A stretch of DNA of 64,000 nucleotides from NCBI GenBank assembly GCA_947579605.1, contig OX388312.1, positions 5,890,001-5,954,000 on the forward strand, in the 5' to 3' direction. Shown here one piece after another: positions 23,401 to 38,400 of this stretch. This DNA is from Athripsodes cinereus (Eukaryota > Arthropoda > Insecta > Trichoptera > Leptoceridae). The translations under genes were made by a program, and so were the position numbers. A model generated the notes under the pieces. The model was not told the DNA's origin and searched no databases. It saw only the letters and a list, made by a program, of their open reading frames with translations. The first letter of the stretch is position 1; each line of letters opens with the position of its first letter.

Positions 23401-26400
23401 AAAGTTTAAATTTAATTTTCTTGTCATTAAACCTATTTTAAAATAATAATAACAACGAAATGTATTTACATTTAATATCATTGACTTATCAAAAACAATA
23501 TTAAGTTGATATGTCAACTTAAACTGACATATTTAACAAAGTATACAATAATCATAAAATTGTGCCTTTTGGTAGTGTAAAAAATACATATTGAGCCCAA
23601 CATATTTTTTGAACCAGTCCTAGATATACCTACCTATGACGTTGGGCTTTTATTGGTTAAAAAATTGGAAATGATAAAAAAATACAGAAATTACATTTTG
23701 TTAAAGTTACTGTTGTCTGTACACCTTCTGCTATGCAAATCACATATTTGCCAAGGTCTGACTTCCGAGGGAGAATCTACGCTAGTGGCCATTCTGAGAC
23801 ATGTTCAGCTGTAGGACAAGGCAGAGGACAACCAACTAGACTGGTTATTCCATTCACAGAGCAACAACAATGCGGAGTTAATCAGGCTTTTGCCATCACG
23901 GATGATGGCTCTGACCATCCAGAAAATAAGTGAGTCTATTGAAGTATTATAATATCGTGGGTTACGTTTCATTACTTTTACTGATAACATTTACTTAATG
24001 ATGCGTCTCGGTGCTTTACAGCACTGTCAGGTAGCAACTCTTAGACAACATATCATTGTCACGACGATTGACGGTAATACATTGCACTAAAACATTGTAC
24101 GGGAGGAAGCGTTTAGGTGTAAAATAGCACATCGCATGAAGCTTTGCAATGATGAACTTCCGTTTATAAAAAAAACGTGCGTGGTACCTACTTCATACCA
24201 CTTTCGCTTGGATGTTTTAAGAATTGAGCTCCTATATCATACAGACTCAATGAAAACACTATTGCTGTTAGCTGTCGTGACATTTTGTACGTTGCTGTTT
24301 GCCGTCAACGTCATGGCACGGAATCGTACTTTTAGCACTCAGACAATTAATAATTCATTAGTGCCTATATTTTTAATTATGATTGAATTTGTTTTTCCAG
24401 AACTTTGATGTATACTCTGCTAGTTATCCAGAATAATCCCATCATTCAAGCGCAAGGGGACAGATTTGTGAGAGTTGGTTGCGTTGCTCCACCGTATTTC
24501 AATGTCACACTCGGAGCTGATATCAGTGTTGGCAACGACAGGTAAATAAATGTTATTATTTCAACACACTTTGCGTCACAACAAATTTTCCATTACATTT
24601 GTTCTCTTGACTTATCAATAGGTAGATCACCTACAACTTTTTGAATAGTCATGAGTAAAAACTTTATGCGTTTAATTCTTTTTCATACGGTAGGCACTTA
24701 GAAAACTGTATTGGAATTTGGTGACCATCGTAAATAATTTAAACTTTAAATAGTCTTTTGGTAATTTTGGAGTTATCTGACCTAAATTAAGGTGTACTGA
24801 AAATGACTACCAAGCATATTAACTTACCTTGACTTCAGCTTTCTTCCTGTATCCAGTATTGGACAAAGACTTCCCTCTTGGACTTCCACAGTTCTCTTTT
24901 GGACGTGACTCCCTTTCAGTGCAAGCCCGCTTCTTTCACTGGACCCTCTTGTTTGGGGTTTATCCCTGCGTCCTTCGTTATAGGCCTCCAGTTCAGCACC
25001 TTCTTTGTCCATATAACATAAGTGCTACGTGAAGTCTTGGCATATTGCATAGAAAACATGGTGTGAAATAATTTAGCATCAAATTTTCTTCAATTTTTAA
25101 TTGATATAGGTTCAAAAGCATAAATCTTAGTGTAGTTTGATTAAAAGCAATATTTAAATGTAAATAAAGGTAGATATTCCTACCCACGCCTATTAAATAT
25201 TTGATTCTTGTACTTAAAATGTGATATATTATATCTTAAGAGGAAATAATATTTCTACCTAATAAACTGTCCCCTTTTAGAAATAAGTACGTAACAACTT
25301 GTGTAGTTAATTACTTTCAGATTGACGTGAATATTTTTTCAATAAACTTTCACGTCAGAAACATTGATCATTTTAATTAAATAGCTTTTCAGATCAAAGA
25401 ACACTGTTGATAAGAAAAATATTTCAGTCGAAGGTGAAGACTTATATAAAAGGAATGTTATTTCCTTTGACTTTTATTCATCCAATACGTAATAAGGAAA
25501 CATAAATAGTTAGAAAAATCATACAAATAAAATGATGGAGAACCTGGAATGGACATCTTCAGATAGTGCATGCGTATTAACAATATCCTTTATTGTAAAA
25601 ATCAATTAGACGTCTCGTAAACTTTGTTGGCTCTTGAATGACATCCTAGAGAAAATTCGTTAGTATTTCTCATTTTTTCCGATTAAATTTGGCACGATGT
25701 TGCATTATGTATAAACGTGGTTCTCCAGTTGATATGTTTGATTGGTTTTGTTATCAGCACGCTGTGCCCAAATACAGTTAAAAATCTAAATAATTATATT
25801 TTTTGTTATTCTAGTCACGAAGACTTCTACAATTCAACCAATCACGCACCACAAACGATTCCAGCTTCGTCAATCATCAATTCGACAGGTTCGGTGGTAG
25901 CTCCAAAAGTGAAGATGTACATCATCAACGAACCAGAGGGTGGAGGACAGTTGGGAAATGGAAAGATGTCTGGAGGAGCCGTGGCTCTTGGAGAAACTAT
26001 CGAACTGAGAATTGAAGCCGAATCTCCGAATAATGGTAAAATATTCCGAAAAGATGACGATTCTCTATTTTCTTGTATTAAATGTGGACGCTAACAAAAC
26101 AAAAATATGTATGCATTATTAAGACAGAAATCAATTACAGAAGAGGTTTTGATAGAGATTGGTTATCCCATAATCAAAGATTGAAGGTCATATGTAGGAA
26201 GTTTGGAATATTTTATGTACCTTTGTTTAATGCAATCAAATATTTGTGATGACGACTAAGAACCGTTCATTTTTAAGCTTCCATCTTGGGAATAAAGAGC
26301 AAAGATCAATCCTTTATATTGAAATCGAAAGTTTTTCGCTTCAAAGTTATAGAAATAAAGTATTACAAACTAGGTTTCCTCTCGCTATACATTTACATTT

Positions 26401-29400
26401 CGGCATGTATTATATAGTTATCAAAAATTTCAGAATTGATAAGTGTAATATTTTTGTGTAAAAATTGTGGTTGTTTCACTTTAGTTTTTAAGTATTTATT
26501 TAATTAATTAATAAATAGATAATGCCTTTTAACAGATTATAAAAGAAAAATAATATTACATTTCACATTGGCTTGGGTACATTCAAACAATAAACATGAT
26601 AATGGTAGAAGGTATTTTGTAACAAACTAGTACACATCATAATAATAAGAAAAAAACTTAAGGGAAAAAAAGATAGCCACAACAACGTACATTTACATAA
26701 TATAACAGTTTTTGATTGTCAAGTATGTTTTCAGATATCGATATTATGGCTTATCATTTAGTTGCATCATCGCAACTTGGAGATAGTTCAGTTCTTCTTT
26801 TGGATAGTAGAGGATGTCCCACAGGTCAAGTGGACTTTCCAGCGTTGGTCAAATCCAAGATTCCGGGAAGGCCTGGAGAAGGGACAAATCTAATCAGACT
26901 TAGCGCAAGATTTAGGGCATTCAGGTTCCCGAACTCCCATGTAATCAAATTTAGTGTCATGGTGCAGTTCTGTGCTGGAAAATGTGAAGAGGTATTTATT
27001 TTTACATAAAATATTATTCTTGAGGCAAACTCGTAAAATAAGTTTTCACATATTTCTTCTGAAAAAAAAAACCCTTTCTCTTCTCTCTGTATCATCAAAA
27101 TAATCCAGTTGATTAGTCAAAGGACTCGCTACATGTAGCAGATCGTAATTATTGTGCTTAAAAAATAAAACGTTGATAATGGGTTGCAAAGGTCATAGCC
27201 GAATTAAAAATGTCATTGACCAAATACTGAAAAACTTATAGTAAAGAGTAGGAGACCAATTCCATTCCGAGAATATGTAATACAAGCTCGTAATATAGAT
27301 ACTATACCATCACGGTATATCCCACAGATGGCGTAGCCAAGAGATCAGCTGCGTGTATGCAAACAAAAAATTAAGACATTTTGGGATGGGTGGCAAACCC
27401 CGTCGCATCGCTGAATTTAAGATGTAACACCTGCCTTTTATGGGAAACTCGAAAACTTACTGAAAAGAGTGAGACACTAAATTCTTTACCGGTTGCTCCA
27501 CGAAAAAATATAGATAATGACAATGTATAGATAATGAAAGTAAATTAATTGTTTGAGGGTTTGTGCGTTAACATTGTGAAAAAATATATTAAATAATATA
27601 TAAAAATTATCAAAGCAATAACAAAGTCTATCTTTTTGATTATGTATATTATTGAGTAATTTATTTATCAAAAATGTGTCTAAAAAAGCGATGTCTCAAT
27701 AAAAGTGTCACAGCCAATAAATATGAAAAAAAGATGTTTATTGTATCGTAGTGGCGTATGATTTTTATAAGAGATAAAATATGCCTTTGGGGTAAGAACC
27801 ATAAACTTATGCTAGAAAGAAAAAATCTAAATAGGTCATTCTTTACAATTCCAAAAAGGTGAGTTATAAAAATGTTCAAAAGAAGTATGAAAAAAATTAT
27901 ATCAAATAAACAAGTTTGACAATTTTATCGAAATTGTATTTTTTGTATAATATACATAAGTAGGTACATAGATCTAATATTTTTGTGTGTGTGTGTGTGA
28001 AGTAAAGTGAATTAAATATTTTACATTCCATGTCATTAAGCGATGAGGTTCGCCCCTCATCGTGAATATATTTTTTGTTGGCACGAAGAGGTCAGCTTGA
28101 ATTTTTATTACTTGCAGCTGTTGCTGGTCACCCCACTTCTGGGATATAAAGTGATAGTTTAGTATTAGCAATAATCTTTTATTTTTCTCTTTTTTTTTTA
28201 AATGTATCATTGGTTCACTGTATATACATAATTGATTATGTCAGAACTGTTTGTTTGAGTAATATAATATTATCCTTTACAATAGTTGAATGATATTATT
28301 AACTTACAACAAAGGCTTTCATTGTGTAGACACTAGACATGCACACAATATGATCTTATTAAAATAACGTCAGTGTTCTAAGGTACCATGTTTGTGCCCT
28401 AAGTACACATCAGTACTGGAGGTATTCAAAGATTGATTATAATGCTGCCATTCACCATCAATCACACATCCAACTTGAATGACAAGTCTCTGATACAGCT
28501 AACTTATGTACATACATACTCACAATATAATATTATACACACATACATACAATCATTATCTGCCGAATATCGGGTAGGTTTAAGTATTATTATTAAATCA
28601 TCAACTCAAATGTAAGCTTAAGAAGAAATTGAAGTACCTTCCTTCTTAAAGTACCTTCTTGTTAAATATTTTGTATAAAAGTACTTTGTAATAATATACG
28701 TAAAAAACTAAGATTTATATCAAAATAAATGTGCTTCGGGAAATTCAAGTAGGTACCTACTCGACATCTTCTGTATATTGATTGTACATAATTATTTGAT
28801 ACTAGATGTTCCTACCCGGCGTCGCCAGGCTGAATTTCAGGTCTATCTCCAATAGTTTAGGCTCCGAAGTTAGTTGAGAAGTGAGTCATTCAACCGAATC
28901 TTCTCTTAAATTTATGGGAATTGAAATAAAACAATTTCAGTACAATTTCAATGTTTTAAACAATATAGAATTCTATTACATTCTTGTTACAAGAACACAA
29001 AAGATACAATAAAATAGCTAAACAGGTAAATATCATTGCAATACTTGGTCAACAAATTTTTATAAAAAAAATCTTTATGGCAATACGTGACAGCAGAACT
29101 GTCGTACAAACGTCACTTTCATTCAAAAATACAATCCAAATTTCCGACTTTTCCAAAAATTTTCTTTCATACAAACCGTCTCCTAATAATTACGAACACA
29201 ACAAAAAAAATCAACCAATTCGGTTCAGCCGTTCTCAAGTTATGGGGGAACATACATGGTCAACTCATTTTGATTTATATAGATTGTCAAATTTATGTGT
29301 TTAATTGCTTTGATCAAAAAAAAAACTTTTGCTCTAGACCAGTGTTTCCCAAACTATGGTACGCGTACCACCAGTGGTACGCGACAATAATTAAGGTGGT

Positions 29401-32400
29401 ACGCAAGCAGCCATGGCCATTAAATTGTGCAGTGATTCAAGATGATGATCGAAATCCTTTACCATCGAGTTCTAGTTTAGTGGTACGCTACTGATTTATA
29501 ATTTCGTGTGTGGTACGAGAAATTAAAAGTTTGGGAACCACTGCTCTAGACTGACTGGATGCCATGAGAACTGATGTTCTTGACACATCTAGGCGTAAGT
29601 GGTAGGAACCCCTTCCATAATGAACGTGAAAGTGCTTGAAATCAATTTACAGTAAAAAATAAATAAATAAATAAAATATGTAGAAAAAAAACAGTAAAAA
29701 ATATGTATACAAATGTTCTCGTATATCATTTAGTTCCCTAAATCAAGATACAAAGTCATATAAATAAAATAAACGTAACACATTATGTATATAGAAAATT
29801 CACAGAGATCGAGTCAGTCCCAAACTAAGATTATTATTAATCTTGTATTATGTTGTAAATCTTACACGACGATACACAAATAATATACAGTGCACTAAAC
29901 ACGTATATAATATGTAACACTCAGACCCAGAACAGTTCGAAAAAGGATACATAATTAATATACAATGCACTAAACACGTATATTATATGTAACACTCAGA
30001 CCCAGAACAGTTCGAAAAAGGATACATAATTAATATACAATGCACTAAACACGTATATTATATGTAACACTCAGACCCAGAACAGTTCGAAAAAGGGTAG
30101 TCTTAATTTGGCCTGACCGGGAATTGACCCCGGGAACTCGTAACCTCGGACCGCAACAGCCAACTACTTCATAATTATTATTTTATTGTTTTATATTCTT
30201 GACAATATTGTCATATACAATTGCCTATCATATCTTAGAAATTAAAGTACCTACCTACTCACTTAAGGGATTACTTTAGGAATATAAATATTATGTTAGT
30301 ACTAACATACTTATTACAAACTTAAATACTAAACAATAATAATATTGAATATCATGTGGTTTCTTTGTTTACCCGCAAAACCGGGAGTGTAAATTGTTAT
30401 TATTTTAGTAGGCAAACATGCTTATAAATAGGTTAATATGTATACTTACCTATAAGTAAATCTCTATAGTAGGTTCTCCAGTAGTATGAATAGGTAGGTA
30501 GGTATATAGGTAGGTAGGTATATAATTACATATCTTTTTTTTTTTAAAAAAAAAGATATATCTGGGTTTGTTATAAACCCAAATACAACCTTATACACCT
30601 TTCACACTAAGCTAAAAGCTTGTGCCGTGAAAGGGGAGCTTGCCGGCACCTGGGATCGAACCACGGACCCCTTGTTCTGAAGGCCGAGACTCTACCTCCA
30701 GGCTACCGACGAACTCGATCTATATCGATGATCATAGTTTTATTTATTGTCATTATCCTTCACTGTACACTGTTACACAAGATATCGTGGGACACCCGGT
30801 TATATAAGTGGGGGTAAGGATGAAGGGTATTCATTTATACTATCCCATCATTTCCCGAAATTGGGTAGCCAGCGGACCAACCACTTATGACTAAGTGTCT
30901 GTTTTCTGGAAGAGGTCGCACCTTTGCGATAAACTCGCCCTCTGTACCTATATTGATTATAATTATCTTATTTGAATGTATTTTTCTATAAAATTGTATG
31001 TATTGTTATCATTGAAAGTAAGGAATGAATAAATAAATAAATATGATAAAGCACGCTAGTCGTTCTCTCTGTATCTATAAAAGTGAAGACATTCATGATG
31101 GGTGGCCGTGAATTATTTATTTAATTATCACTTGTACACGGCCTTTTACACGGCCTTTTACATATAACAAAGTAAAAAACAATTTGACAGACAAAAATAA
31201 TAAAATGTGAATAATTGGTACAAATCATGTGTATTTGAATTATAATAATATTATAAAGAATAATACGAACTGAAATGTTTACGTCGATTTTATATTAGTT
31301 CAGTAGGTAAATATGTGATGGTTTTGGCATCAGCATGACTAAAATTATTAGCTTGAAAGGAACTGTATCAACAGGTTATATGAAAAACCAAATTATTCTA
31401 AAATTTGTTGAAAACTTGAAAAATAAAATATTCACGCCACAACTCTCCGTGGAGTCCACGACAACTAATAGTTCTCCCACTTTTTTTCGTAAGTTTTTCA
31501 GAGTCCTGTGAAATGCAGACGTTCGTAAAACGTCACGTTTAAGACAATAATTATTTTCCATAATTCAACGACGAAGTTTGCGACCTTCCAAGAATGTTTT
31601 ATTTTTTATTATGGTACAAAGAAGTATGTTCATTGCAATTCATTAATTAGCTGGCTACCCCACTTCTGGGATATAAAGTGATAGTTTAGTATTAGCAATA
31701 ATCTTTTATTTTTCTCTTTTTTTTTTAAATGTATCATTGGTTCACTGTATATACATAATTGATTATGTCAGAACTGTTTGTTTGAGTAATATAATATTAT
31801 CCTTTACAATAGTTGAATGATATTATTAACTTACAACAAAGGCTTTCATTGTGTAGACACTAGACATGCACACAATATGATCTTATTAAAATAACGTCAG
31901 TGTTCTAAGGTACCATGTTTGTGCCCTAAGTACACATCAGTACTGGAGGTATTCAAAGATTGATTATAATGCTGCCATTCACCATCAATCACACATCCAA
32001 CTTGAATGACAAGTCTCTGATACAGCTAACTTATGTACATACATACTCACAATATAATATTATACACACATACATACAATCATTATCTGCCGAATATCGG
32101 GTAGGTTTAAGTATTATTATTAAATCATCAACTCAAATGTAAGCTTAAGAAGAAATTGAAGTACCTTCCTTCTTAAAGTACCTTCTTGTTAAATATTTTG
32201 TATAAAAGTACTTTGTAATAATATACGTAAAAAACTAAGATTTATATCAAAATAAATGTGCTTCGGGAAATTCAAGTAGGTACCTACTCGACATCTTCTG
32301 TATATTGATTGTACATAATTATTTGATACTAGATGTTCCTACCCGGCGTCGCCAGGCTGAATTTCATGTCTATCTCCAATAGTTTAGGCTCCGAAGTTAG

Positions 32401-35400
32401 TTGAGAAGTGAGTCATTCAACCGAATCTTCTCTTAAATTTATGGGAATTGAAATAAAACAATTTCAGTACAATTTCAATGTTTTAAACAATATAGAATTC
32501 TATTACATTCTTGTTACAAGAACACAAAAGATACAATAAAATAGCTAAACAGGTAAATATCATTGCAATACTTGGTCAACAAATTTTTATAAAAAAAATC
32601 TTTATGGCAATACGTGACAGCAGAACTGTCGTACAAACGTCACTTTCATTCAAAAATACAATCCAAATTTCCGACTTTTCCAAAAATTTTCTTTCATACA
32701 AACCGTCTCCTAATAATTACGAACACAACAAAAAAAATCAACCAATTCGGTTCAGCCGTTCTCAAGTTATGGGGGAACATACATGGTCAACTCATTTTGA
32801 TTTATATAGATTGTCAAATTTATGTGTTTAATTGCTTTGATCAAAAAAAAAACTTTTGCTCTAGACCAGTGTTTCCCAAACTATGGTACGCGTACCACCA
32901 GTGGTACGCGACAATAATTAAGGTGGTACGCAAGCAGCCATGGCCATTAAATTGTGCAGTGATTCAAGATGATGATCGAAATCCTTTACCATCGAGTTCT
33001 AGTTTAGTGGTACGCTACTGATTTATAATTTCGTGTGTGGTACGAGAAATTAAAAGTTTGGGAACCACTGCTCTAGACTGACTGGATGCCATGAGAACTG
33101 ATGTTCTTGACACATCTAGGCGTAAGTGGTAGGAACCCCTTCCATAATGAACGTGAAAGTGCTTGAAATCAATTTACAGTAAAAAATAAATAAATAAATA
33201 AAATATGTAGAAAAAAAACAGTAAAAAAATATGTATACAAATGTTCTCGTATATCATTTAGTTCCCTAAATCAAGATACAAAGTCATATAAATAAAATAA
33301 ACGTAACACATTATGTATATAGAAAATTCACAGAGATCGAGTCAGTCCCAAACTAAGATTATTATTAATCTTGTATTATGTTGTAAATCTTACACGACGA
33401 TACACAAATAATATACAGTGCACTAAACACGTATATAATATGTAACACTCAGACCCAGAACAGTTCGAAAAAGGATACATAATTAATATACAATGCACTA
33501 AACACGTATATTATATGTATAACACTCAGACCCAGAACAGTTCGAAAAAGGATACATAATTAATATACAATGCACTAAACACGTATATTATACGTAACAC
33601 TCAGACCCAGAACAGTTCGAAAAAGGGTAGTCTTAATTTGGCCTGACCGGGAATTGACCCCGGGAACTCGTAACCTCGGACCGCAACAGCCAACTACTTC
33701 ATAATTATTATTTTATTGTTTTATATTCTTGACAATATTGTCATATACAATTGCCTATCATATCTTAGAAATTAAAGTACCTACCTACTCACTTAAGGGA
33801 TTACTTTAGGAATATAAATATTATGTTAGTACTAACATACTTATTACAAACTTAAATACTAAACAATAATAATATTGAATATCATGTGGTTTCTTTGTTT
33901 ACCCGCAAAACCGGGAGTGTAAATTGTTATTATTTTAGTAGGCAAACATGCTTATAAATAGGTTAATATACTTACCTATAAGTAAATCTCTATAGTAGGT
34001 TCTCCAGTAGTATGAATAGGTAGGTAGGTATATAGGTAGGTAGGTATATAATTACCTACATATCTTTTTTTTTTTTAAAAAAAAGATATATCTGGGTTTG
34101 TTATAAACCCAAATACAACCTTATACACCTTTCACACTAAGCTAAAATCTTGTGCCGTGAAAGGGGAGCTTGCCGGCACCTGGGATCGAACCACGGACCC
34201 CTTGTTCTGAAGGCCGAGACTCTACCTCCAGGCTACCGACGAACTCGATCTATATCGATGATCATAGTTTTATTTATTGTCATTATCCTTCACTGTACAC
34301 TGTTACACAAGATATCGTGGGACACCCGGTTATATAAGTGGGGGTAAGGATGAAGGGTATTCATTTATACTATCCCATCATTTCCCGAAATTGGGGTAGC
34401 CAGCGGACCAACCACTTATGACTAAGTGTCTGTTTTCTGGAAGAGGTCGCACCTTTGCGATAAACTCGCCCTCTGTACCTATATTGATTATAATTATCTT
34501 ATTTGAATGCATTTTTCTATAAAATTGTATGTATTGTTATCATTGAAAGTAAGGAATGAATAAATAAATAAATATGATAAAGCACGCTAGTCGTTCTCTC
34601 TGTATCTATAAAAGTGAAGACATTCATGATGGGTGGCCGTGAATTATTTATTTAATTATCACTTGTACACGGCCTTTTACACGTTAAACATATAACAAAG
34701 TAAAAAACAATTTGACAGACAAAAATAATAAAATGTGAGTAATTGGTACAAATTATGTGTATTTGAATTATAATAATATTATAAAGAATAATACGAACTG
34801 AAATGTTTATGTCGATTTTATATTAGTTCAGTAGGTAAATATGTGATGGTTTTGGCATCAGCATGACTAAAATTATTAGCTTGAAAGGAACTGTATCAAC
34901 AGGTTATATGAATAACCAAATTATTCTAAAATTTGTTGAAAACTTGAAAAATAAAATATTCACGCCACAACTCTCCGTGGAGTCCACGACAACTAATAGT
35001 TCTCCCACTTTTTTTCGTAAGTTTTTCAGAGTCCTGTGAAATGCAGACGTTCGTAAAACGTCACGTTTAAGACAATAATTATTTTCCATAATTCAACGAC
35101 GAAGTTTGCGACCTTCCAAGAATGTTTTATTTTTTATTATGGTACAAAGAAGTATGTTCATTGCAATTCATTAATTAGCTGGCTACCTCACTTAATGGAT
35201 ATGCCATGTTGGTAATAATATATTTTTTATATCATGACATCTCCTGCAAATAGATTAACCAGTAGACTAACCATACAAATGAACATACACGTCGCTCTAC
35301 TACTAGTTACTACCTACTGACAGTATCTACTTATCATGGCATTGCCCAGAAATGGGGTACTCAGCAGATCCATGACTTTCTCTCAGTAGGCATATAAAAT

Positions 35401-38400
35401 AATACGTCCGACATTCATAAAATAAGACAGATGCTGTACATCTTATTAGTGATATTTTACCAACACTGCATGCCTTTCAAAACTCACATGAAAGAGTGGG
35501 AATTCTTCTTCCTCTTTTCCGGAAACTCTACGGAACGTGGGTACTCTACAAAAAACATGAAAACATATGAGAAACAAAAACAGTTAATACATTTTTGTGT
35601 ATAAAGTATAGGTATAAATAAAAATCGTAAAAATAATAAATAAAAGTATATAAATCTGTAATAAACTACATATCGAATGTGTATGAATAATTCGAATAAC
35701 GAACGTTCTCCGCACAACCAATAAAAATCAATCTTCAATCTTTATTGGTGGATATTTGTGCCTGATACAAAAATGTATGGAAGAAATTATTATGTTTTAT
35801 GTTTGTTTTTATTTAAATAGTAATATATTGATAACATACAAATATAAGTAAACATACTTTTGCATATGATCATTTATATGTTATGAGAGAGAAAGAAGCA
35901 GAAAAAAAAATAAAAGAAGAAAAAAATAGCTAACAACGAGAAACTGTATTGGCCACAATATCAGCCAACAAGCTTTGCTTATTACCATCATGGAGGGCAT
36001 GACTAATGTCAGGAATTGTAGAGACCCACCAAGAGACGCCTACACTCTACACGGATCAAGTTGTGGAGGTTATGCGCTGTAGCATGTGTAGAATTGAAAA
36101 GACTTGGCAGAAGATAGGGAGGAATGGAAAAGAAAAAGCATGCTTGTTGCAGATTAATTCAGTTGATTGTGATTTCCTCCAGTTAATCAATAAAAAAACC
36201 CTTTAAGTACAAATAAAAGTGTTCTATATTTTCAGTTTCAATATTCTAGGATCGTTGTTACTTTGCTTCTTCACCCCTCATACGTATATGAGAAAACATT
36301 ATGGAGAACAATAAAATAAAATAGGCATTATTTAGGGTATTCAATTATTGAAAATCTTTTATTATTTAAATGTACAAAAAAATAAATATTTATTCACAAA
36401 TTTTAATGTTAACAAGATTTATAAGCAAATCAAAATATGCGAATTGTGAGTCAAAAATTAAGAAATGTGCCCCAATACTTACGAATCGGCTTAGGTTTGG
36501 TTGCACTACTTTACTCATTATGAAATTAAATTTAAATTCGTGAATATAATAAAATTTCGGCACCACTTGAAGCTCGAAGCAGAAATGAAAACAATTAGAT
36601 TCTGCCGGTTCAAGCTGTCAAAATTCTCTAAGTTACTATGAGTTTCTATGGTAAGAAGTTATTCCGCGAAAATTTAAAGACTTTTTTAATATGGCTGTTA
36701 AAGATAAAAATAATTTTGTTTTTGATATGTTTAAATAATATTAAAAAAAAAACGCAATCATTGGAGCTTTTTGCTGGTTTCTAACATTAATGAAGATTTT
36801 TGGCTGTATTTTTCAGAAAATATTTCAAATGGTTTAATTTTTACCGTCAATTTCCACGTTCTTCCTCGTTTTTGACTGAGTTCTCTGTATGGTGTGTTTG
36901 ATCGTAAATTCTATAGGAGATTTTTGTACACGGTCATAATTTTGGTAAATTTACTGCTTCCGTTCTACATATGTTATCAGTTATCATTACTTTCTTACTA
37001 AAAATATGATGTTGAATGAAAGTTGACATGCGAACGAAAAATATAATTATATGTAAATAGAATTAAATAAGATTGAAAATAAAACACTTTATTACTTTCA
37101 CTATGAACAATATTTGACTTGGAGGCCTTTCGGGTAGACACCCATCATCAGGGAGTTTATACGAGAAACTGTTTCACATTAGAAATAAAAACTCTATGAT
37201 GATGATGAAAGGCATCTGAGTCAAGAATTGTTCGAAGTAAATTAATACTCGTACAGTGTTTTAATTTGAATCTATTTTAGTTCTTTGAAAATGAACTTTT
37301 ACAAAGTTATTCCAAGTACTATACAATCATTATAATTAGGTATGTCTTGAGATGAAGTATATTTCCTAATTAAAGAAAACATATAACAACGTACATAGGC
37401 ATATCGATTTCTTTGTCCCTGTAAGCCCTTAGCACTTCCTTCAGAGATTTATATACCTACAGAGTGTTTATCAGAACGGTAGACAGACTGATAGGGTATA
37501 TAGAGAGGACTTCTTATGGGTACTCAGAACTTCTTGTGCATATTCCCAGAATGTTTCCTGTTAACCAATAAAAAAAATTGTAAGAAATATTCAATTTAAT
37601 TAAATTATTAACGAAAATGTATACTCATTCTAAAAAGGAAAAAATCTATGCGAATTTTCATGCACGCAAACCGATTTCTCTTACTCAATTCGGGGTCATT
37701 TTGAGAATTTAATCCATGTGGATCTTTTGATTTTTTGTTCTATACATCGTTTTTATTTTCGTTCCAGATCATCTGTGAAGCACAACGCAGTGGATCAAAT
37801 CGTCCCGTGAGAGACGTAAAACAAAACAAAGGTCCAAAACCCCAGGAAGGCATCACAACTGTACAAAATTTCTTGAATGATGATCCTAGTTATATTATTC
37901 CAACAAATAATGTCGAGTATGAAAGTGCCGATATCAGAATAATTGAAAACATTAATACTCCTAAAGTTTTCTACAATAACGAAAGCAATGATCCTTCAAA
38001 GAACCCCTATATTGTAGTTGCTTCTACGGATAATGCTGGAAGACTCATGGAAATGTGCAAGGAGATCAAAGACAGTCATCAAAGTAAGGTGCCTTTGGAA
38101 TTGTCCCTAATTGTGGCTTCGAATGACGTTTATTCTGCGGACAATTTGATCTATGGAGAGAATAATAAGATACTTGTGGCCGCTGTTGGTGAGTGAAGCT
38201 TTTTTATATTAAATCTTTAATTTTGTATGCAGTCCTGAAAATCGATATTCACAGAAAAATAACTTTTTCTTGTCTTGTTAACCCAGTTAATTTTTGGCTT
38301 TCATGGTATTTTTCAGTTTTTTATATGGATAGTTTTATATTTAATTAGCGTTGTTTTTATTTTACAATTTCAATTTCTTTCATAAAAATAAACATTGTTG

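Larger units (their letters stand above)
23094..26734. other. ZP gene introns 4 to 7, no repeats recognised
   Basis: Between the listed exons the introns (23094-23706, 23930-24400, 24542-25814, 26036-26734) are AT-rich and I identify no transposon or RNA gene. The frame at 24136-24408 runs into exon 6 but is intron read-through. Confidence 0.5.
28131..31657 (+). repeat. 3.5-kb tandem duplication, copy 1
   Basis: The block 28131-31657 is repeated immediately at 31658-35187 with an offset of 3527-3530 bp. The copies differ by only a few substitutions and short indels (for example G at 28837 versus T at 32364). It contains a Helitron-like element, a hAT MITE, SINEs of families C and D, family B and part of a family A copy, but no host exon. 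Confidence 0.95.
31658..35187 (+). repeat. 3.5-kb tandem duplication, copy 2
   Basis: Second unit. The junction at about 31650-31665 joins the left part of one family A repeat to the right part of another. The small open frames duplicated here are artefacts of repeat DNA. Confidence 0.95.

Noticed and set aside
24136..24408. 90-codon frame with a hydrophobic segment before ZP exon 6
   Set aside because: It ends within exon 6 in another phase; the exon 5 to exon 6 junction is in frame without it.
28984..29494. Overlapping 106- and 135-codon frames, duplicated at 32511-33021
   Set aside because: They cross the end of a Helitron-like element and a hAT MITE and have no domain; duplicated only because the whole block is.
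29880..30099. CRISPR-like regularly spaced repeat
   Set aside because: Direct 75-bp units abut without variable spacers; it is a minisatellite inside a SINE in an insect genome.
30640..30712. Candidate tRNA gene on the minus strand
   Set aside because: The tRNA-like head continues into a SINE tail seen in three places; not a free tRNA gene.
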